Positions 1 to 7,200 of a stretch of 11,531 nucleotides of DNA are shown one piece after another. The position numbers were made by a program, and so were the translations under genes. Position 1 is the stretch's first letter; each line of letters opens with the position of its first letter. The stretch is from positions 1 through 11,531 of the forward strand of contig JAEDFW010000056.1 of NCBI GenBank assembly GCA_016297855.1, read 5' to 3'. The notes under the pieces are model-generated. The model did no database searches, had not been told where the DNA came from, and was given only the letters and a program-made list of their open reading frames with translations. The DNA comes from Oscillospiraceae bacterium (GTDB lineage: Bacteria; Bacillota; Clostridia; Oscillospirales; Oscillospiraceae).

Positions 1-4
1 CCAT
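1..4 (-). CDS. 5' end of a divergent gene (start codon only)
   Basis: Reading the minus strand into the left edge shows an ATG at positions 4-2. It is preceded at seven-base spacing by a strong ribosome binding site, AAGGAGT on the minus strand (positions 17-11). This fits a divergently transcribed gene whose body lies outside the window. Only the start codon and one further base are visible, so nothing can be said about the product. The call rests on the quality and spacing of the ribosome binding site and on the divergent layout with the next gene. Confidence 0.45.
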
Positions 5-81
5 AAGCACACTCCTTTTTGCTTGCGTGGATTGCCTGCATGTTCAGTTAGACGTAAAAAATTCGTTCAGGTTCCACGCTC

Positions 82-110
82 ATTGTACACGAAAATCCGC
101 CGTAGATAAA
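82..110 (-). promoter_or_regulatory. possible promoter of the divergent left-edge gene
   Basis: On the minus strand, TACAAT (positions 87-82, 5 of 6 matches to the -10 consensus) lies 17 bp from TTTATC (110-105, 3 of 6 matches to -35). This would put transcription start near position 75 and leave a leader of about 70 nt before the minus-strand ATG. The -35 element is weak. If real, it overlaps the -35 element of the plus-strand promoter, so the two divergent promoters would compete for polymerase. Confidence 0.3.
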
Positions 111-131
111 GGGGCAAAAATGTGCTATACT
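103..131 (+). promoter_or_regulatory. promoter of the DUF4317 gene
   Basis: TAGATA (103-108, 4 of 6 matches to TTGACA) and TATACT (126-131, 5 of 6 to TATAAT) are separated by exactly 17 bp. The -10 is preceded by TG plus one base, an extended -10. Transcription would start near position 138, about 29 nt before the chosen ATG. This also argues against the upstream in-frame GTG at 122, which lies inside the promoter. Confidence 0.65.
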
Positions 132-166
132 TGGTAGACTCTATTTTACAGAGAAGGAGAAACATC

Positions 167-1312
167 ATGACTGAAAAAGAAATTCGCGAGCTGCGGCAGC
201 GCCAGCGACCGGATAAAACCAATATTACCGCCGTGCGCGGCTGCTATGTATCCGACTCACGCGAGATCCTCTCCACTTTCCGCCAGTCTCTTGGCCTTAT
301 GCGCGAGGAGGATAAGGAGTCATATCTCAGCATATTCCGCAAAGTGCTCTCGGGCACCATCGAAAAAAATCTCATTGACGTGGTCTTTCGCACGCAGCAG
401 GTGGCAGACTCCGACGAGCACCGGCTTTTCATGCGCCTGCGCGATTCACAGTTAAATGATGACGAGGCCGTGCAGCAGCTGTTCGACATCATCATTGCCG
501 CGCTCACGCTGGACACCGGCTATCTCATCCTGCTCGCGGCCGAGCGCTACGATGTACCGCGCCGGGCAAAAGACGGCGCGAGCCTTGACGACGGCGACGA
601 GGTCTTTCCCTATATTCTCTGCGCCGTCTGCCCCGTGAAGCCCGGACGGCAGACGCTCAGCTATGCGGCTGAGGACAAGGCGTTTCATATCCGCTCGGCG
701 GGCTATGTGGCGGGTCTGCCCGAGGTAGGCTTTTTGTTCCCGGCGTTTGATGGCAGGCGCACGAACCTCTATGACTGTCTGTACTACTCGCGCAGCGCAC
801 AGAATAATCATCCGGAGCTGATTGAAGCGCTCTTTCATATTGAGCCGCCCGCACCCGCTGAGGAGCAGAAGCAGACGTTCGACGCGCTGTTGTCGCAGAC
901 GCTCGAGAGCGAATGCAGCCTTGGCGTGGTGCAGTCGGTGCAGAGCGATCTGCGCGAGCGCATCAGCGTACATAAAGAGACGCATACCGACGAGCCGCTG
1001 ACTGTCAGCCGCAGCGAGGTGGCCGGGACGCTGGCTGCGTGCGGTGTGAGTGAGGAAAAGCTGGCGGCGTTCAACGTCAAATTTGACCAGTCGTTTGGTG
1101 AGAGCGCCGCGCTCTCGCCGCGCAATCTGATCGACGCGAAGAAGTTCCAGCTCAAAACGCCCGACGTCGTCATTCAGGTCAATCCTGACCGCAGCGATCT
1201 TGTGCAGACGCGGGTGCTGGGCGGAGTCAAGTACATTCTTGTCTGTGCCGACGAGGGCGTGGAGGCAGGCGGCGTCAGCATTCAGATCGAACAGGCCGCG
1301 TCAAACTCTTAA
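167..1312 (+). CDS. DUF4317 family protein
   Basis: A 381-residue soluble protein that I recognise as a member of the DUF4317 family, which is widespread in Clostridia and has no established biochemical function. The recognisable blocks run in family order: the N-terminal KEIRELRQRQRP helix and the GCYV motif (residues 25-28), the LSGTIEKNL segment, the YDVP motif (from residue 128) followed by the ILCAVCPVKPG block, the GFLFPAFDGR block, and the C-terminal KTPDVVIQVNPDRSDLVQTR block (from residue 330). Its length is about full for the family. There is no signal peptide or membrane segment, so it is probably cytoplasmic. The ATG at 167 is chosen because AAGGAG (154-159) precedes it by seven bases and because the longer in-frame start lies in the promoter. 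It appears monocistronic: the next gene has its own promoter. The family assignment is firm; the function is unknown. Confidence 0.9.
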   Translation: MTEKEIRELRQRQRPDKTNITAVRGCYVSDSREILSTFRQSLGLMREEDKESYLSIFRKVLSGTIEKNLIDVVFRTQQVADSDEHRLFMRLRDSQLNDDEAVQQLFDIIIAALTLDTGYLILLAAERYDVPRRAKDGASLDDGDEVFPYILCAVCPVKPGRQTLSYAAEDKAFHIRSAGYVAGLPEVGFLFPAFDGRRTNLYDCLYYSRSAQNNHPELIEALFHIEPPAPAEEQKQTFDALLSQTLESECSLGVVQSVQSDLRERISVHKETHTDEPLTVSRSEVAGTLAACGVSEEKLAAFNVKFDQSFGESAALSPRNLIDAKKFQLKTPDVVIQVNPDRSDLVQTRVLGGVKYILVCADEGVEAGGVSIQIEQAASNS

Positions 1313-1323
1313 GACAAAATTAA

Positions 1324-1335
1324 GCGGCGCGCCGC
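1324..1335. other. 12-bp GC palindrome between genes (operator or weak terminator)
   Basis: GCGGCGCGCCGC is a perfect palindrome 11 bases after the DUF4317 stop codon and directly against the -35 box of the next promoter. As RNA it could form only a four-pair stem with a CGCG loop, plus two A-T pairs past a bulge. The nearest T-run (1348-1353) is too far away for a standard intrinsic terminator. It could be a poor terminator, a protein-binding site next to the promoter, or chance in GC-rich DNA. Confidence 0.3.
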
Positions 1336-1336
1336 C

Positions 1337-1365
1337 TTGTAAACCCCTTTTTTATCACTTACAAT
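1337..1365 (+). promoter_or_regulatory. promoter of the composite lipoprotein gene
   Basis: TTGTAA (1337-1342, 4 of 6 matches) and TACAAT (1360-1365, 5 of 6 matches) are spaced by 17 bp. Transcription would begin near 1372, immediately before the ribosome binding site AAGGAGGT (1373-1380), giving an unusually short leader of about 16 nt. The promoter also settles the gene start: the in-frame ATG at 1364 lies inside the -10 box, so translation must begin at the ATG at 1388. Confidence 0.65.
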
Positions 1366-1387
1366 GAAGAAAAAGGAGGTTTTTCCC

Positions 1388-3880
1388 ATGCGCCTCAAAC
1401 TGCTCGTCCTCGTGCTCGCACTGCTGTTGCTCTGCGCCTGCACTGCGCCCGCAGCGGCTCCTTCTCAGCCGCCCGACGCCCTAACGCCCGCTGCCGAACC
1501 GGTTTTGGAAGAAGCATCCGAAAAAGCGCCACCCGAACCCGAAGCGTCCGAAGCCCCAGTAGGCCCCGAAGTCTCTGGAGAATCCGAGACGCCCGACGAC
1601 GGGCTGTATCACGGCGGGGACGTGAAGCAGTATCTGCGTGAGCATCTGCCCAAAATGGACGGCTCGACCTCCCTCATCACGCTTGAAGCTGGGCTTCGCG
1701 CGGCGATTTTCGACATTTCGCTTACGGATGCCGAGCAGCAGGTTGTCCACTCGACCACCTGGGATGCATTCCGCAATCTGCTCAAGGGCAGTACCGATCT
1801 CATCTTTTCTGTCCCGCTCAGTCAGAAGCAGTATGAGATGGCGGCAGAAGCGGGCGTGGAGCTGGTCTGCGAGCCGGTGGCAAAAGAGGGCTTTGTGTTC
1901 GTCGTGAACGCGCAAAATCCCGTAGACTTGCTCACGCAGGAGCAGCTGCGCGGCATTTATTCCGGCGAGATCACAAACTGGAATCAAGTCGGCGGCGACG
2001 ATCTTCCGATCACCCCCTACCAGCGCAACACCGATTCCGGCAGTCAGAACTACATGATCGAGTTTATGGCGGATACCCCGCTCATGGACGCTCCCACCGA
2101 GCTGCGCCCCAGCAGCATGGGTCAGCTGATGGACGTGGTCGCCATCAACGACAATTCCGCTGGGGCCATCGGCTACTCGGTCTACGCCTATGCCGCCGAT
2201 ATGTACGGAAACGGCAACGAGATCAAATTCATCGCCGTAGACGGCGTCGCACCCGACAAGGCCGCGTTCGCCTCGGGCGCATATCCGCTCACGGGCACGA
2301 ACTACGCCGTCTACCGTGCAGATGAACCGGAAAACGGCCCCGTGCGCACACTGGTCAGCTGGCTGCAGAGCTACGACGGCCAGCTTGCCTGCGCGCAGGC
2401 AGGGTATGTGACGCTGGGAGACATCGGTTATGACTATGTCGAAATGCAGCTTTCCAACTACGCCGGCAGCGGCTGCGGCGGCGCAGCTCCGGCCGAGCAG
2501 GACACCTACCTCTACCGCATGTGGCAGCCGTACACGGATCAGTGGGGCAGTCACTACCGGGACTACCTGAAACTCACGCTGAAACAGCTCGAAGGCGGCG
2601 TCTACAGCGGCGAAGTGACGCAGCTGACCGACAAAGCGCTGCAGGCAGAAATCAACGCGTTTATTGCTGAGTCCATGCTCTCACTCAGTGAGAAGCGGCC
2701 GCAGTTTGAGCAATTTATCGCCAACTGCAACGCCCAGCTGGACTATGGGCGCTTTGCAGCCGACGAGCTTCTGGGCTTTGGCGCGGAGCAGCCGGTCGAT
2801 GGCCCGCAGTCAAAGGATCCGGTTTCGGAGCCCGCCGCCGTGCGCGTTTCGGCTCAGAACGGGTATTTGAGTGTGGCGGTGAGCCTGTGCTACACCGACT
2901 GGCTCTTTGAATCGGCCCGCCACTACGCCACGAATACCGCCGTCTGGGATCTTCTCACGGGTGAGCGGCTCAGCAATGAACAATTATTCTGCGATGGTGT
3001 GGATATTGCGGAAGCGCTAAATGGTCTTGTTTCCGAATACGCGCAGCAGCCAAAAAACGGCAGCGGCTGGAGCGATCTGCAGGAGCCTGTCAAGCGGAGC
3101 TTTGCCGGTCTATCCGGCGCTTGGTGGCATCTGACTGCTGACACGCTCTATATCGACGCAGAAAACCCATTCTTTGCGCACGGTTTTCGCATTGCGCTGG
3201 ACACTCTCCCCGATGGCACGCTGGTATCGCAGACTGCGCGTGACTTTTCCGACTGCCTCGACGTGGATAGCGTGGCCGTTGGCCGCGAATTTCGCACCGG
3301 GCGACTTGCCACGCACTATGAGTTTATGCATGGCCGCACGCTGAACTGCGAATTCCTCGACGACGATGCCTGCTTAGCCGCGCGCATCATCAACGGTGCA
3401 GTGCGCGATTTTATCCAGAACTACTACAGTCCGGAACTATTCGCCGCATACTTCCAATCGCTGGGGCTGGACGTCTCGGCAGACGAGTATCGTTTTTCCC
3501 TCTATAACGTATTCTCCATGGCAGACTATGGACGCCATGTGATCTTCAACGCCTACCCGGCGTATGCAAACGGTGAAAACGGCAAGATCATCTACTACCC
3601 GTACCCCTCCACGCGCATCTTTGACGCGCAGACTGGCAGGCAGCTCGTCTGGACCGATCTTCTCAAAGACGACTGGCAGCAGCACAGCAGCGCATACGCC
3701 GACGATCCGGAGCAGCCGCAGGCCGAGCCTGCCGCGCTCACGGGCTGTATGCTGATGTACTTATACAACCGGGCCCATGGCGGCAGCAACGACCCGTCGG
3801 TACTGCAGATGCAGCTGCTCGACCTCAGTACCGGCACATATTACATTCTTACGGTCGAAGCCGACTATGTGAACTGGTGA
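1388..3880 (+). CDS. lipoprotein with PstS-like binding domain and duplicated DUF3298-like modules
   Basis: An 830-residue exported lipoprotein. It begins with a signal peptide (Arg2, Lys4, then a Leu/Val-rich core) ending in a lipobox, LCAC, which predicts lipidation of Cys18. A Pro/Glu/Ala-rich linker (about residues 19-75) follows. Residues about 75-350 resemble the PstS-like periplasmic-binding domain: GSTS near residue 92, RNTDSGSQ (213-220, matching the family's RxxxSGT loop), and GAIGYSVY from 259. The usual phosphate-contacting DIG-type segment reads DLIFSVPLS instead, so the ligand is uncertain. The C-terminal half looks like two DUF4163/DUF3298-type units, with IN at 422-423 and 668-669, each followed by an acidic-TG-Leu motif (DLLTGERL from 521, DAQTGRQL from 746). 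The ATG at 1388 has AAGGAGGT seven bases upstream. No permease or ATPase gene is adjacent, so it may be a sensor or cell-envelope protein rather than a transporter component. The binding-domain call is firm; the C-terminal call is moderate. Confidence 0.8.
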   Translation: MRLKLLVLVLALLLLCACTAPAAAPSQPPDALTPAAEPVLEEASEKAPPEPEASEAPVGPEVSGESETPDDGLYHGGDVKQYLREHLPKMDGSTSLITLEAGLRAAIFDISLTDAEQQVVHSTTWDAFRNLLKGSTDLIFSVPLSQKQYEMAAEAGVELVCEPVAKEGFVFVVNAQNPVDLLTQEQLRGIYSGEITNWNQVGGDDLPITPYQRNTDSGSQNYMIEFMADTPLMDAPTELRPSSMGQLMDVVAINDNSAGAIGYSVYAYAADMYGNGNEIKFIAVDGVAPDKAAFASGAYPLTGTNYAVYRADEPENGPVRTLVSWLQSYDGQLACAQAGYVTLGDIGYDYVEMQLSNYAGSGCGGAAPAEQDTYLYRMWQPYTDQWGSHYRDYLKLTLKQLEGGVYSGEVTQLTDKALQAEINAFIAESMLSLSEKRPQFEQFIANCNAQLDYGRFAADELLGFGAEQPVDGPQSKDPVSEPAAVRVSAQNGYLSVAVSLCYTDWLFESARHYATNTAVWDLLTGERLSNEQLFCDGVDIAEALNGLVSEYAQQPKNGSGWSDLQEPVKRSFAGLSGAWWHLTADTLYIDAENPFFAHGFRIALDTLPDGTLVSQTARDFSDCLDVDSVAVGREFRTGRLATHYEFMHGRTLNCEFLDDDACLAARIINGAVRDFIQNYYSPELFAAYFQSLGLDVSADEYRFSLYNVFSMADYGRHVIFNAYPAYANGENGKIIYYPYPSTRIFDAQTGRQLVWTDLLKDDWQQHSSAYADDPEQPQAEPAALTGCMLMYLYNRAHGGSNDPSVLQMQLLDLSTGTYYILTVEADYVNW

Positions 3881-3911
3881 TCCAAAAATCTTTACAAATA
3901 CGACAGGAAAC

Positions 3912-3955
3912 GACGGCGCGGCCAGAAGTCCAAACGGGCTTCCGGCCGCGCTGTT
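3912..3955 (+). terminator. hairpin after the lipoprotein gene, probable terminator
   Basis: A 16-pair stem (3916-3931 with 3936-3951) closes an AAAC loop, with one A-C mismatch and one G-U wobble. It can extend four more weaker pairs to 3912 and 3955. It lies 31 bases after the lipoprotein stop codon. The following T-tract is short (TGTTTGCC), so termination may be partial, or the structure may mainly protect the 3' end of the mRNA. Confidence 0.6.
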
Positions 3956-4148
3956 TGCCGGAATTGGTCTGCACAGGCAAGAAAAAAGTGAAAGATCCCG
4001 CGGCAGCTGACTCCAGAAAAAAGATTCTGTTTGATTTAGCATGAAACGATCTGGTCTCGTGCTCGGCCATTTCTGTGTGAGTTCGACGGTCAAATGCCGG
4101 TGCGTCATGGGTTTTCTTTTGTTCGATCTTACAATTCCGCCGCGCCGG
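3956..4148. other. intergenic DNA without a credible gene
   Basis: No open reading frame here has a convincing start, ribosome binding site or recognisable product. Stop codons are frequent and the composition is less GC-biased than the flanking genes. Only small imperfect hairpins are visible, for example CAGAA pairing with TTCTG around 4014-4029. An isolated TACAAT at 4130-4135 has no acceptable -35 partner. I see no riboswitch or tRNA. Confidence 0.5.
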
Positions 4149-4173
4149 TATGGAAAAATCTATGGATTTTCCC
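4149..4173. promoter_or_regulatory. operator-like repeat upstream of the gltBD promoter
   Basis: Two copies of TATGGA (4149-4154 and 4161-4166) are spaced 12 bp apart. They overlap an inverted repeat, GGAAAAATC (4152-4160) with GATTTTCC (4165-4172), one base off perfect. The element ends three bases before the -35 box. This is a typical position for an activator such as the LysR-type GltC that controls glutamate synthase in Bacillus. The identity of any regulator here is inference; no regulator gene is visible beside it. Confidence 0.35.
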
Positions 4174-4175
4174 GA

Positions 4176-4204
4176 TTGACTTTGCTGCCCCTCCGTACTA
4201 AAAT
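4176..4204 (+). promoter_or_regulatory. promoter of the gltBD operon
   Basis: TTGACT (4176-4181, 5 of 6 matches) and TAAAAT (4199-4204, 5 of 6 matches) are separated by 17 bp. This is the best promoter in the window. Transcription should start near 4211, giving a leader of about 80 nt before the gltB ATG. Confidence 0.75.
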
Positions 4205-4231
4205 CTAAACTAATATTTTATCTTTTGCGTG

Positions 4232-4259
4232 GACAAATGTTCGTTTGTCAGAGACACAT
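4232..4259 (+). promoter_or_regulatory. small stem-loops in the gltB leader
   Basis: GACAAAT (4232-4238) pairs with GTTTGTC (4243-4249) around a GTTC loop, with one G-U pair. The right arm also overlaps a second possible hairpin in which TGTC (4246-4249) pairs with GACA (4253-4256) around AGA. The two cannot form together. Neither covers the ribosome binding site, and neither matches a riboswitch class I recognise, so a regulatory role is speculative. Confidence 0.25.
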
Positions 4260-4290
4260 TGCTACCGGAATACCGACAGGAGGGCGTTTT

Positions 4291-7200
4291 ATGCAAGAAC
4301 ACCGGAATTACTATCTTGACCCCAATGCAGAGCACGACGCGTGCGGCATCGGCGCGATCGTGAATATCTCGGGCGAAAAAACGCACGAGACTGTAAATCG
4401 TGCGCTCTGCATCGTGGAGAAGCTTCAGCACAGAACCGGCAAAGACGCCGACGGTACGACCGGCGACGGCGTGGGTATTCTGCTGCAGCTCTGCCACGAT
4501 TTCTTTGTCCGTGCAGCCGAAGAAGCGGGCGCACAGCTCGGTCAGGCCGGAGACTATGGCGTTGCAATGATGTTTCTGCCCACAGATGCGCTGATGTGCA
4601 GCCGCAGCCGAAAGCTACTGGAAATGATCCTCAGCAAGGAGGGCATGAAAACCCTCTTCTGGCGCGAGGTGCCCACGCGGCCGGAGGTGCTGGGCGAAAA
4701 GGCCCGCGCGTGTATGCCGCATATCATGCAGTGCTTTATCCAGAGACCCGCGCATGTGCAGCCGGGGCTGGATTTTGACCGGCTATTGTATATCGCAAGG
4801 CGCGAGTATGAACAGTCGGTATCGGATACCTACGTCTGTTCCATGTCCAGCCGCTCGATCGTCTATAAAGGACTGTTTCTCGTCGATCAGCTCCGGAAGT
4901 TCTACCCCGACCTTGAAAGCCCGCAGTATGCTTCGGCGCTGGCACTGGTGCATTCGCGCTTTTCCACCAACACCACGCCAAGCTGGAAGCGCGCGCATCC
5001 CAACCGGCTGATCCTGCACAACGGCGAGATCAACACCATCCGCGGCAACATCGACCGCATGCTCGCGCGCGAGGAGACAATGGCTTCGCCGAGTCTGGAA
5101 AAGGACCTGGACAAAGTGTTCCCCGTTGTCAATCCCGACGGATCGGACTCCGCCATGCTGGATAACACGTTGGAATTTCTCATGTTCAGCGGAATTCCGC
5201 TGCCCAAGGCCGTGATGATGACAATTCCCGAGCCGTGGAGCCGGGACAAGAACATGTCGCGTCCCGTGCGGGATATGTACCACTACTATGCAACCATGAT
5301 GGAGCCGTGGGACGGCCCGGCGGCGCTGCTGTTTTCTGACGGCGAGCAGGTGGGCGCGATCCTCGACCGCAACGGTCTGCGCCCTGCGCGCTATTATATT
5401 ACAGATGACGGCTACTGCATTCTTTCCTCCGAGGTGGGCGTGCTGGATATTCCGCCGGAACGGGTGGTCAGAAAAGCCAGACTGCAGCCGGGCAAGATGC
5501 TGCTCATCGATACGGCGGCCGGCGCAGTGTACGAGGATGCGGAACTTAAGCGCCGCTACGCCATGGAAAATCCCTATGGTGAGTGGCTCGATCAGGAACT
5601 GATATCCCTCTCGGAAATCCCGCTGCCCAACTGCCGCGTGCCGGAGTTTTCACAGGCTGAGCGCAACAAGCTCAACAAGGTCTTTGGCTATACCAACGAC
5701 GACATCATGAACTCGATCCTGCCCATGGCGCAGAACGCCGTTGAACCCACGGCCGCAATGGGCGCGGATATTCCGCTGGCAGTTCTGTCGGAAAAGCATC
5801 AGCCGCTGTTCTACTACTTCAAGCAGATGTTTGCGCAGGTCACAAACCCGCCCATCGACTCGCTGCGTGAGCAGATCGTGACCGACACGTCGATCTATGT
5901 CGGCTCTGACGGCAACCTTCTGCAGGATCTGCCCGAAAACTGCCGCGTGCTGCAGATCAACAATCCCGTGCTCACAAGCCGCGATCTCATGAAAATTCAG
6001 GCGCTGAGCATGCCGGGGCTGAAAGCGGCCAAGCTGTCGCTGCTGTACTACAAGAATTCGTCGCTGGCGTTGGCGCTCGACCGCCTGTTCGTTGCCTGCG
6101 ACAAGGCATTCCGCGCAGGCGCGAATATCATCATCCTGTCCGACCGGGGCGTGGATGAAAACCACATTGCCATTCCGTCGCTGCTGGCCGTGTCCGGCCT
6201 GCAGCAGTATCTGGTCAAAACGAAGAAGCACACGGCCATCTCGCTGATCCTCGAGAGCGCCGAGCCGCGCGACGTGCATCATTTTGCAGCACTCTTCGGC
6301 TTCGGCGCGAGCGCTATCAACCCGTATCTGGCGCAGGAGTGCATCAGCGAACTGGTGTCGAACGGCACGCTCAACAAGGACTACTATGCCGCAGTTGACG
6401 CGTATGATAAGGCGATCCTTGACGGCGTGGTGCGCATCGCGTCGAAGATGGGCATTTCGTCGATCCAGTCGTACCAGGGTGCGAAGATCTTTGAGGCCGT
6501 GGGAATCTCGCGCGAGGTGGTGGACAAGTATTTTACCAATACCACCAGCCGCATTGGCGGCATCGGTCTGAAAGAAATCAACGAGGCCGTCGTATGGCGG
6601 CATGACCGTGCGTTTGACCCGATGGATCTGACACCGGAACTGAGCATCGACAGCTCGGGCTTCCACAAGCTCAGAAGCGGACCGGACATGGAAGACCACA
6701 TGTACAATCCGCTCACGATTCTGACGCTGCAGAAGGCTGTGCAGACAGGAGATTTTGAGTTGTTCCGGAAATATTCTGCACTGGTCGATGACGAGACGCT
6801 GCCGCATACGCTGCGTGGGCTTCTCGGTTTCCGGTTTGACCCCAAGAAAGAGATCCCGCTGGACGAGGTCGAGCCGGTCAGCGAAATCGTCAAGCGCTTT
6901 AAAACCGGCGCCATGTCCTATGGCTCCATTTCCGAAGAGGCACATAAGTGTCTGGCCGCAGCCATGAACCAGCTCGGCGGCAAGTCCAACTCCGGCGAGG
7001 GCGGCGAACAACCCGAGCGGCTCGGCACCGACCTCAACTCCGCCATCAAGCAGGTGGCCTCGGGGCGCTTCGGCGTGACGAGCGAATATCTGGTCAGCGC
7101 CAAAGAGATCCAGATCAAGATGGCGCAAGGCGCCAAGCCCGGCGAGGGCGGACACCTGCCCGGCAGCAAAACCTGGCCGTGGATCGCGCGCACGCGCCAT

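Noticed and set aside
1481..2554. A 357-codon open frame on the minus strand inside the lipoprotein gene.
   Set aside because: It is antisense to a gene with clear signal peptide, domain motifs, promoter and ribosome binding site, and its product resembles no family I know.
3761..4108. Minus-strand open frames reaching into the region after the lipoprotein gene (115 and 73 codons).
   Set aside because: They overlap the lipoprotein 3' end and the hairpin, lack ribosome binding sites, and their translations look random.
4107..4135. TACAAT at 4130-4135 as a second gltB promoter.
   Set aside because: No acceptable -35 hexamer lies 16-18 bp upstream, and a far better promoter exists at 4176-4204.
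4187..4196. A CCCCTCC stretch that could pair with the gltB ribosome binding site as a sequestering element.
   Set aside because: It lies between the -35 and -10 boxes, upstream of the predicted transcription start, so it should not be in the mRNA.
4225..4290. A longer gltB reading frame starting at a GTG at 4225.
   Set aside because: It lacks a ribosome binding site, would add an atypical leader to the propeptide, and the ATG at 4291 has an ideal site six bases upstream.
5650..7200. A 516-codon open frame on the minus strand inside gltB.
   Set aside because: It lies wholly antisense to a highly conserved enzyme, has no recognisable domain, and is an expected by-product of GC-rich codon use.
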